Source: Chitinophagales bacterium
GTDB taxonomy: Bacteria > Bacteroidota > Bacteroidia > Chitinophagales > Chitinophagaceae
Direction: 5' to 3'
Length of the DNA stretch: 5,614 nucleotides
Assembly (NCBI GenBank): GCA_015654495.1
Contig: JAATGW010000750.1
Location: forward strand, 1-5,614
Below the pieces are notes generated by a model. The model had not been told where the DNA came from. It ran no database searches and saw only the letters and a program-made list of their open reading frames with translations. Made by a program: the position numbers and the translations under genes. Shown here piece by piece: positions 1 to 5,463 of this stretch; the stretch's first letter is position 1, and the number at the start of each line of letters is the position of its first letter.

Positions 1-41
1 CATTTGCGGTTATTTTCAAAAATCTCAGTGTAGCCAGGCAT
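1..41 (-). CDS. N-terminus of a gene cut by the left edge; possible beta-carbonic anhydrase
   Basis: Reading leftwards from an ATG at 41-39, the frame is open to the window edge and gives MPGYTEIFENNRK, followed by a codon beginning TG. If that codon is TGG, the start reads YTEIFENNRKW. This resembles the N-terminal pattern of many Bacteroidota beta-class carbonic anhydrases, zinc enzymes that interconvert CO2 and bicarbonate in the cytoplasm (family knowledge from memory, not a search). No zinc ligand is in view, so the function is inferred from 13 residues only. The start lies 12 nt after the esterase stop, in the same frame and on the same strand, which suggests co-transcription. No Shine-Dalgarno sequence precedes it, as for the other genes here. 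The alternative is any unrelated protein with a similar start. Confidence 0.5.
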   Translation of the reverse strand, partial: MPGYTEIFENNRK

Positions 42-53
42 AATAATCTGTTT

Positions 54-920
54 TCAATTTTGATGGAAGCTTTGTGATACAAAATTCAGAACTTCCGGCA
101 AGGATTCGCGCCAGTAGGTCCAGTTATGCGCGCCATTTCTGATGCGGAATTCATGCGGTATTTCTCTTTTCCGCATAGCGATATGAACGAGTGAATTGCC
201 CTCATAAAGAAAATCATCATCCCCGCAATCAATATACCACCGAACAGTTTTTTTAAGACTATCAGGCATGGCTTGTACGAGTGCAGGTACGCTCTGCCGT
301 TTGTAGTAGGAGCTGATCTGTTCCTCTGTAAGAGTGGAGTCCGCCCTTTTAAGCCGGGTTCTCGCATCCTCAATGGTTAGCGGTCCGGTTGCTGCACTTA
401 GCGGGCAGGCTGATGAAAAAAGTTCGGGATGATGTAAGGCATAAGTAAAAGTGCCATCACCACCCATCGATAACCCGGAAATCGCACGATAACGTTTTTC
501 TGTTTTTATCCTGTATTTCTTTTCAACAAAAGGCATAAGCTCAGTAAAGAAAAAATCTTCATAACGCCAGCTTCCCTTTGCGTCGTTGGAATAGCCGCGT
601 TTTCCCGTATTGGCATCAGGCATTATAATTATCATGGCCGTTGAAACACCCTCGCGTATGGCTTTATCCGTGATCTGCAGCACTTCTCCAAACTGTACCC
701 AACCAGTTTGATCGTCGCCTGCACCATGCAGAAGGTATAAAACAGGATAGCTTCGTCCGGAGCTTTCATAGTCGGGAGGCAGATAAACAGCATATTTTCT
801 TTCGCCGTTCAGAATTTTGCTTGGTAGTGTGAGATTGTCGAAGACTTTTCCCGTCTGCAGGTAGGATTTACTGCAAAATACTAGTGTGAAAAAAGCAAGT
901 AGTGCGATCTTTTTATACAT
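54..920 (-). CDS. Secreted alpha/beta-hydrolase esterase (putative esterase family, FrmB/XynZ-like)
   Basis: This 288-residue protein is a serine hydrolase of the esterase D / feruloyl-esterase-like group (PF00756 type), which cleaves carboxylic esters. A Lys-rich start and hydrophobic stretch (about 5-16) form a signal peptide, perhaps cut after Ser19, so the enzyme should act in the periplasm or outside. Cys16 is preceded by Phe, which does not fit a lipobox. The hydrolase core follows: YLPPDY near 46-51, the oxyanion-hole region LLHGAG at 63-68, the nucleophile elbow GLSMGG at 149-154 with Ser151, a probable acid at Asp236 in the CGDDDF segment, and His265 in GAHNW. The triad is therefore complete and the length is normal. 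The ATG at 920 is chosen because the signal peptide begins there. The next gene starts 12 nt downstream, while the permease gene ends 117 nt upstream across a palindrome. The substrate cannot be read from sequence: sugar-linked acyl or feruloyl esters are possible, and no carbohydrate-binding module or polysaccharide-utilisation gene is nearby. Confidence 0.93.
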   Translation of the reverse strand: MYKKIALLAFFTLVFCSKSYLQTGKVFDNLTLPSKILNGERKYAVYLPPDYESSGRSYPVLYLLHGAGDDQTGWVQFGEVLQITDKAIREGVSTAMIIIMPDANTGKRGYSNDAKGSWRYEDFFFTELMPFVEKKYRIKTEKRYRAISGLSMGGDGTFTYALHHPELFSSACPLSAATGPLTIEDARTRLKRADSTLTEEQISSYYKRQSVPALVQAMPDSLKKTVRWYIDCGDDDFLYEGNSLVHIAMRKREIPHEFRIRNGAHNWTYWRESLPEVLNFVSQSFHQN

Positions 921-997
921 GGCTGAATCAATTGAAATGGCTGAAAATTTACAAATTAAAAACTACAGTATTTTCTGGAAAATTTAAGTACGATTTC
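921..997 (-). promoter_or_regulatory. A/T-rich leader upstream of the esterase
   Basis: This 77-bp gap is about 28% GC by eye and holds no open frame. On the minus strand, the complement of 952-959 reads TTAATTTG, one mismatch from the Bacteroidota -7 element TAnnTTTG. It would place transcription start roughly 25 nt before the esterase ATG. No TTG element stands at the expected distance upstream, so the promoter is only a candidate. Readthrough from the permease gene across the palindrome is the alternative. Confidence 0.22.
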
Positions 998-1033
998 CTA
1001 CGTTAAACGTTCAACGTTGAACGTTTAACGTAG
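998..1033. repeat. Perfect 36-bp palindrome built of 7-bp units
   Basis: Every base from 998 to 1033 pairs with its mirror partner around 1015/1016; the symmetry breaks at 997/1034. Inside are five ACGT cores at 1000, 1007, 1014, 1021 and 1028, spaced exactly 7 bp. The 3-base spacers are TAA, TCA, TGA and TTA, so the unit is ACGTTNA with N being each base once. It lies 4 nt past the permease stop codon. As RNA it could form a stem of about 16 bp with a tiny loop. No T-tract follows on the minus strand, so it is not a standard intrinsic terminator, though it could protect a 3' end. Stops occur in all three frames of each strand. It may be a copy of a dispersed intergenic repeat or a protein-binding site; one window cannot tell. 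Confidence 0.95.
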
Positions 1034-1037
1034 AGCA

Positions 1038-3578
1038 TCATACCTCCTGTCTCAGGATCTCCAGCGGTGGTTTTGAAACAATAAAGCGGCTGTTGATCAG
1101 CCCGATAAACACTGTTAATGCGCACACGCTCACAAAAACAATAAGTACCGGGATTATCTGAGGACTGAATTTGGTTTCAAAAACATATTTTGCCAGAGCC
1201 CAGCTGCCGCCGAATGAGAGAAAAATCCCTGTTAATGCAGCAAGCGCACCAAGAAAAAAATATTCGATTGCCGTGATAATATATATCTGCCGGCGGCTGG
1301 CTCCCAATGTTCTTAATAGCACACTTTCCTGAATGCGCTGGTATTTGCTTATAAGTACTGAAGATATCAGCACAACAATTCCGGTGATCATACAGAAGGC
1401 AGCCATAAATCTTATTACAAAACCAATCTTCGAAAGAATTTCATCGAGGATATCGAGAATGAGTCCCAGGTCTATGATTGAAACATTCGGGAACTGCCTT
1501 ACTACAGCCTGCTGAAATTGTGCCGATACTTCCTTTGATGGCACCTGGGTCATCAACACATGAAATTGAGGTGCCTCTTCAAGAACGCCGTTCGGGAAGA
1601 TCACCAGGAAATTTGTTTGAATCCGGTTCCAGTCCACCTCTCTCAAACTCCCAACCACTGTTGGTAGCATCGCACCCTGAACATTCCAGATTATCGTATC
1701 TCCGATATCGATGCTGTTTGATTTTGCAAACCTTTCTTCAACGGAAATCGGCGGAGCTTCGTTCTTTACAGAAGTTCCCGTCCATTTACCTGCGATAATT
1801 TTTTCGGAGTCGGTGAGGCTATCTCTGAAGGTCACCCGAAATTCACGATTGAAAATCCCACGCCACATTTTAATAGTCGTGTCTTTATCCAATACGGCTG
1901 CAGTAATATTGTTTACGGATTCAAGCCGCATTGTTACAATTGGTACTGTGCCATTCATTTCCAGTCCACGGGCCCTGGTTAAATCCATTATTGCCTGCCG
2001 TTGCGGGGTTTGAATATCAAATAACACCATATTCGGCTGATTCTTCCCTGCAGCCATAGTAACCCTGTTTACCAGTATCTGCTGAATAAAAAACATTGTA
2101 CAAATCAATGCAGTACCGAGGCCGATTGTAACTATCAGTATACCTGTCTGATTATTGGGCCTGTACAAATTGGCCATTCCCTGACGCCATACATAAGGCC
2201 AGCTTACGGGAAAAAATCGCCTCACCATGGCCGTTAGTAATTTTGACATCAGGGCCAGGATAAGAAAGGCCGCGAGTAGTCCCAGTGTGAAAAACAATGC
2301 AGGCACCCATCCTTCAAGAAGAAGGAAAGTGAAGCCGTAAACAAACAATACAATCAGAGTGTACACCAGCCATTTCAATGGATCACGGAGCGTTTCTGCC
2401 TGGAGGGAAAGTCTCAATGTATTGAGAGGAGATATTCGGCGTATGCTGATCAATGGAAGCAATGCAAAAAGTACTGAAATGATCAATCCAAGCAGGATAC
2501 CCTGGCCGATTGCAGACCAGGAAACAGAAGGGTGAATTTCAACCGGCAGAAAATCTTTCAGTAATACAGGCAGAAATTGCTGGATAATGGTACCGAGAAT
2601 TGCACCAACAACCGATCCGATAAATCCGAGGACAACGATTTGAATAAGATATATAAGAAAGGTGTGAGTGGATTTTGCACCAAGACAACGTAAAATGGCA
2701 ATGGTGCCAATCTTTTCTTTTATATAGATATGAATGGCACTTGCAACTCCGATACATCCGATCAGCAGGGCAATAAACCCAACGAGTGAAAGAAAACGGG
2801 ATACATCATTAAATGACCTGGCTGAATCTTTTTTCTGGGATTCAATTGTATCGTAACTGATACTTTCCTTATTCAGCCTCGGACGAAGATCCTCAACCAC
2901 TTTTTCAATCTGAACAGGATTTTTGAACTGAATAAATTGTTTATGGTTGATACGGCTTCCTTTCTGGTCAAGTCCTGTTTCAGGCAGAAAGGAAATCGGG
3001 ATATAAACAGCAGGCGCAACCGAAGTTGAGATTCCAATTCTTCCTGGTGCGCCGGTTAGAGTGCCGGCAATCCCGAACATGGTATTCCCTACTTTTATGG
3101 AATCACCGGTTTGAATTCCAAACTGCAGCATCAGGGTCTGATCAACCAGGGCTTGCTGGTTGCGGCGAAAAGATCTGGAAGCTGTCACCGGAATTGTTTC
3201 CAGGTCTCCATAGTAAGGAAAATCACCACCGAGCGCATTCACCTGAACAAGGCGCGTACCACCGTTTTTAGGGAAGAGAATCATTGAAGTAAAGCTCCTT
3301 TGTTCAGAACGGCTTTTTCCGAGAGAGTCCGCCAGTTTAAGCATTTCAGGAGAAAATGGTTTGCCTGAGCTGAGTTCAAGATCGGCGCCCAATAAAGCTG
3401 CCGCCTGATCATTGATTTCCTGCTTCAATACATCACTTAAGGAATAGATTGAAACAAGTGCTGCAATACCTAATATGATGGAAGAAATAAAAAGAAAAAG
3501 TCTTGAACGGCTGCGACGGCTATCGCGCCAGGCCATTTTTAAAAGCCAATTAAAACCTACAGATCCGGGTTGACTCAT
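1038..3578 (-). CDS. ybbP: ABC transporter permease with two FtsX domains, YbbP-like
   Basis: This 846-residue inner-membrane protein is the permease of a LolCDE/MacB-superfamily ABC system of the YbbP type (about 800 residues in E. coli). After a basic N-terminus comes TM1 (about 26-47) and a MacB-like extracytoplasmic domain (about 48-255). The first FtsX core follows, with helices near 260-283, 305-335 and 353-378. Two more helices (about 402-421 and 425-447) and another (about 477-500) lead to a second extracytoplasmic domain (about 501-715). The second FtsX core has helices near 718-743, 763-793 and 806-832. Each core carries the cytoplasmic coupling motif after its first helix: LRCLGA at 296-301 and LRTLGA at 755-760. 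Such proteins usually act as mechanotransmitters or extract lipids and lipoproteins rather than forming an open channel; the cargo of YbbP is not established by sequence. The ATPase gene ends 52 bp upstream on the same strand, so the two are probably one operon. The ATG at 3578 is followed by a normal positive-inside start. No break or frameshift is seen. Confidence 0.93.
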   Translation of the reverse strand: MSQPGSVGFNWLLKMAWRDSRRSRSRLFLFISSIILGIAALVSIYSLSDVLKQEINDQAAALLGADLELSSGKPFSPEMLKLADSLGKSRSEQRSFTSMILFPKNGGTRLVQVNALGGDFPYYGDLETIPVTASRSFRRNQQALVDQTLMLQFGIQTGDSIKVGNTMFGIAGTLTGAPGRIGISTSVAPAVYIPISFLPETGLDQKGSRINHKQFIQFKNPVQIEKVVEDLRPRLNKESISYDTIESQKKDSARSFNDVSRFLSLVGFIALLIGCIGVASAIHIYIKEKIGTIAILRCLGAKSTHTFLIYLIQIVVLGFIGSVVGAILGTIIQQFLPVLLKDFLPVEIHPSVSWSAIGQGILLGLIISVLFALLPLISIRRISPLNTLRLSLQAETLRDPLKWLVYTLIVLFVYGFTFLLLEGWVPALFFTLGLLAAFLILALMSKLLTAMVRRFFPVSWPYVWRQGMANLYRPNNQTGILIVTIGLGTALICTMFFIQQILVNRVTMAAGKNQPNMVLFDIQTPQRQAIMDLTRARGLEMNGTVPIVTMRLESVNNITAAVLDKDTTIKMWRGIFNREFRVTFRDSLTDSEKIIAGKWTGTSVKNEAPPISVEERFAKSNSIDIGDTIIWNVQGAMLPTVVGSLREVDWNRIQTNFLVIFPNGVLEEAPQFHVLMTQVPSKEVSAQFQQAVVRQFPNVSIIDLGLILDILDEILSKIGFVIRFMAAFCMITGIVVLISSVLISKYQRIQESVLLRTLGASRRQIYIITAIEYFFLGALAALTGIFLSFGGSWALAKYVFETKFSPQIIPVLIVFVSVCALTVFIGLINSRFIVSKPPLEILRQEV

Positions 3579-3630
3579 CAGTCTGAAATATTTTCTGAAT
3601 TATTTAATTTTTGCAGCATATCACAATAAA

Positions 3631-4320
3631 TCAGTTGGAATCAGTTGCGGAATCGCTGATGATTGTGCCACCTTTAATGCGGATGATCCGACCGGTTTTG
3701 GCAGCCAGCTCAGGATTATGTGTCACCAAAATGAGTGTGGTGCCTGCCTCTCTGTTTAGTTCAAAAAGCAGCTGCTCGATTTTTTCACTTGTTTCAGCAT
3801 CCAGATTTCCGGTAGGCTCATCTGCAAAAAGAATGGAAGGCTTGTTTGAAAAAGCTCTCGCCAGCGACACGCGTTGTTGTTCACCACCGCTGAGTTGTAC
3901 AGGATAATGATGTCCTCTGTCAGCGAGACCGACTTTATCAAGTAGGTCCATTGCCATATGTTTTGTATGCCGTTCGCCACGCAATTCCATTGGAACCATT
4001 ACATTTTCAAGTGCTGTGAGTGTAGGCAGCAACTGAAAATTCTGAAAAATAAATCCAACATGCTGATTGCGTACCAGGGCTCTTTTATCTTCACTTAGGT
4101 TTTCAAGAGCAATGTCTGCAAGTTCCACCGTTCCACTGCTTGCGCTATCTAATCCGGCACATAAGCCGAGTAAAGTGGTTTTACCACTACCTGATGGCCC
4201 AACAAGTGACAGTGTGGATCCCCGCGTCACATTAAAACTGATATTTTCCAGAACTGTTAAAGTGCGGCCTGCACTTTGATAGGTTTTACTTACATGTTGT
4301 ACTTTCAAGATATTTTCCAT
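3631..4320 (-). CDS. ybbA: ABC transporter ATP-binding protein, LolD/YbbA-like
   Basis: This cytoplasmic ATPase of the LolD/MacB/FtsE class should form a dimer that drives the neighbouring FtsX-type permease. Counting from the ATG at 4320 (229 residues, normal for the family), the motifs are complete: Walker A GPSGSGKT at 41-48, Q-loop Gln93 in FIFQNF, signature LSGGEQ at 143-148, Walker B ILFADEP at 163-169 with catalytic Glu168, D-loop NLDAET at 172-177, and switch His201 in VTHN. An upstream in-frame ATG at 4356 would add 12 residues (MLQKDHLNPAIF). I prefer 4320 because MENILKVQHVSKTY begins directly at the first beta strand of the fold, as in relatives; neither start has a Shine-Dalgarno sequence. 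The gene is followed after 52 bp by the permease gene and faces away from the tesA-like gene, as in E. coli. Assignment to YbbA rather than LolD rests on this context, since the motifs are shared. Confidence 0.93.
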   Translation of the reverse strand: MENILKVQHVSKTYQSAGRTLTVLENISFNVTRGSTLSLVGPSGSGKTTLLGLCAGLDSASSGTVELADIALENLSEDKRALVRNQHVGFIFQNFQLLPTLTALENVMVPMELRGERHTKHMAMDLLDKVGLADRGHHYPVQLSGGEQQRVSLARAFSNKPSILFADEPTGNLDAETSEKIEQLLFELNREAGTTLILVTHNPELAAKTGRIIRIKGGTIISDSATDSN

Positions 4321-4429
4321 GAAAATTGCTGGATTTAGATGATCCTTTTGGAGCATCGTAAATGTACTGTTTTAATAAGCTTTTATTACAGCCGCTTAAA
4401 AGAAATCAGAAAATTGAATTTAATTTCTC
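4321..4429. promoter_or_regulatory. Divergent control region between ybbA-like and tesA-like genes
   Basis: The two genes are transcribed away from each other, so both promoters should lie here or just inside the gene starts. The part from 4357 to 4429 is about 26% GC. On the minus strand, the complement of 4359-4366 reads TACATTTA, one mismatch from the Bacteroidota -7 box TAnnTTTG. Initiation from it would begin downstream of the 4356 ATG and favour the 4320 start of the ATPase. No TTG partner is obvious, and no good box was found for the plus-strand gene. An imperfect symmetric stretch, TAATAAGCTTTTATTA, lies at 4373-4388. The region is inferred from gene layout; exact elements are not resolved. 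Confidence 0.45.
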
Positions 4430-5113
4430 ATGAAGAAAATTCACTCAATTATAACCACGCTGTTCTGCGTAATATTGATGGTTTCCTGTGGAACTAAAAC
4501 GGAGCAGTCAGAAGAAAAGAAAAATATCCCGGCTGCTGTTGATAAACCTGCATCAGCAAATAATAAAAAGACAATTCTTTTTTTTGGTAACAGCCTTACT
4601 GCCGGCTATGGTGTTGAACCTGAGCAGGCTTTTCCTGCATTGATACAGAAAAAGATTGACTCGCTCCATATTCCATTTACAGTTGTCAATGGTGGAGTGA
4701 GCGGTGAAACGTCTTCCGGAGGAAACAGCAGGGTAGATTGGGCCTTACGGCAACCGGTAGACGTATTTGTTCTCGAACTGGGCGGTAATGACGGTTTACG
4801 TGGTATTGCTGTAGAAGAAACACGCAAGAACCTCCAGGCTATTATCGACAAGGTGATTGCAAAAAATCCACAGACTAAACTGATTCTGGCGGGAATGCAG
4901 ATGCCGCCAAGCATGGGCCAGGATTATATAACTCAATTCCGTGGTCTTTATCCTGAGCTCGCCGCAAAAAACAATATGGCATTTATACCTTTTCTGTTGG
5001 AAAATGTCGGCGGCGAAACTGATTTAAATCAGAGCGACGGCATACATCCGAATGAAAAAGGCCATATCATAGTCGCGGAAAATGTCTGGAAAATTCTCCA
5101 GCCGCTGCTTTAA
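4430..5113 (+). CDS. tesA: TesA-like SGNH-hydrolase esterase / lysophospholipase L1, probable lipoprotein
   Basis: This 227-residue protein belongs to the SGNH hydrolases related to E. coli TesA (acyl-CoA thioesterase I / protease I / lysophospholipase L1), which cleave acyl esters and thioesters. The N-terminus is a signal peptide (about 3-19) ending in MVSC with Cys20, a near-lipobox, followed by a polar, charged linker (about 21-46). It is therefore probably lipid-anchored on the periplasmic side, unlike the soluble periplasmic E. coli enzyme. The blocks are in order: I is FFGNSLTAGYG with Ser55 as nucleophile, II is NGGVSGET with Gly89, III is LGGNDGLRG with Asn120, and V is DGIHP with Asp203 and His206. 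Block I reads GNSL instead of GDSL; the changed residue is not part of the triad. It is divergent from ybbA-ybbP, the conserved arrangement. The natural substrate is unknown: lysophospholipids and short acyl esters are plausible. The ATG at 4430 is set by the signal peptide. Confidence 0.92.
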   Translation: MKKIHSIITTLFCVILMVSCGTKTEQSEEKKNIPAAVDKPASANNKKTILFFGNSLTAGYGVEPEQAFPALIQKKIDSLHIPFTVVNGGVSGETSSGGNSRVDWALRQPVDVFVLELGGNDGLRGIAVEETRKNLQAIIDKVIAKNPQTKLILAGMQMPPSMGQDYITQFRGLYPELAAKNNMAFIPFLLENVGGETDLNQSDGIHPNEKGHIIVAENVWKILQPLL

Positions 5114-5151
5114 ACAGCGGTGGATTATTTCCACGGATTGTGGTTTTATTT
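5102..5151 (+). terminator. Cluster of small stem-loops at the end of the tesA-like gene
   Basis: CCGCTG (5102-5107) pairs with CAGCGG (5115-5120) around the stop codon, leaving a 7-nt loop. GTGGA (5120-5124) can pair with TCCAC (5130-5134). CCAC (5131-5134) can instead pair with GTGG (5140-5143), which is followed by TTTTATTT at 5144-5151. The last stem plus T-run is the most terminator-like element but is only 4 bp. The genes on each side converge here, so some 3'-end signal is expected. Strength and strand are uncertain. Confidence 0.35.
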
Positions 5152-5160
5152 ACCGGTAAA
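5149..5160. repeat. 12-bp perfect palindrome in the convergent gap
   Basis: TTTACCGGTAAA is its own reverse complement. It sits between the tesA-like gene and the end of the minus-strand small membrane protein gene. It could be part of a bidirectional 3'-end structure or be chance; nothing else supports a role. Confidence 0.4.
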
Positions 5161-5174
5161 CATCAGTGGCAGGA

Positions 5175-5387
5175 TCAGGCTTTCTTCTTTCCGGCAACAA
5201 CCATCACAACACCTGCGATAGCGAGAATACCTCCTGCATAGGTAGGCCAGCCGATCCATTTGTTATCTTTCTTATTGATTTCCACCGGCCCAAGATCTAC
5301 CACCTTCTTTTCTGTGGTCACCGAGAATCCTTTAAATACAATCATCAGAATGCCGACGATTATCAAAACAAACCCTGCTGTTTTCAT
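5175..5387 (-). CDS. Small two-helix membrane protein of unknown function
   Basis: This 70-residue protein has a helix at about 4-19 (FVLIIVGILMIVF), a polar middle (20-46) containing EKKVVDLGPVEINKK, a second Gly/Ala/Val-rich helix at about 48-66, and a short basic tail GKKKA. The two helices with a charged loop suggest a hairpin in the inner membrane. The basic C-terminal tail favours both ends being cytoplasmic, although the loop is also Lys-rich, so the topology is open. I recall similar short proteins with a VVDLGPVEI-like loop in Bacteroidota annotated as hypothetical or DUF proteins, but I cannot name the family with certainty. The frame looks real because hydrophobic and charged segments are cleanly ordered and it ends in a normal stop. 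The ATG at 5387 is the first codon giving the full helix; an A/T-rich leader with no Shine-Dalgarno sequence precedes it. It may be co-transcribed with the possible minus-strand gene ending at 5464. Confidence 0.75.
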   Translation of the reverse strand: MKTAGFVLIIVGILMIVFKGFSVTTEKKVVDLGPVEINKKDNKWIGWPTYAGGILAIAGVVMVVAGKKKA

Positions 5388-5463
5388 AAAAATATTTTTA
5401 GTTGTTCATCAGCATAATATAAATCCTGTGCCATGCAGATATTATAATATATAGAAATTAAAA
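5388..5463. other. Very A/T-rich non-coding stretch
   Basis: About 22% GC by eye, with no credible open frame. It contains the 12-bp palindrome ATATTATAATAT at 5439-5450. It is the leader of the small membrane protein gene, but I could not find a TTG plus TAnnTTTG promoter pair in it. Confidence 0.5.

Noticed and set aside
998..1033. Palindrome read as a normal Rho-independent terminator of the permease gene
   Set aside because: The stem is strong enough, but no run of T follows on the minus strand; the next bases read GGAAATCGTAC.
1333..2013. Overlapping plus-strand open frames inside the permease gene
   Set aside because: They are antisense to a full-length protein with clear FtsX domains; their translations show no domain logic.
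3579..3630. Possible promoter or terminator between the ATPase and permease genes
   Set aside because: Only a short direct repeat of TCAGA around an A/T stretch is seen; there is no stem with a T-tract and no clear TAnnTTTG box.
3611..4279. Plus-strand and alternative minus-strand frames over the ATPase gene
   Set aside because: The ATPase frame holds every ABC motif in order, so the others are shadows.
4343..4350. TCCTTTTG as a -7 box for the tesA-like gene
   Set aside because: It has one mismatch and the only TTG upstream (4326-4328) is about 14 bp away, too close for a -33 element.
5166..5454. Plus-strand frames of 83 and 64 codons over the small membrane protein
   Set aside because: They are antisense to the two-helix protein, run into a very A/T-rich stretch, and show Cys/His/Asn-rich, low-logic translations.
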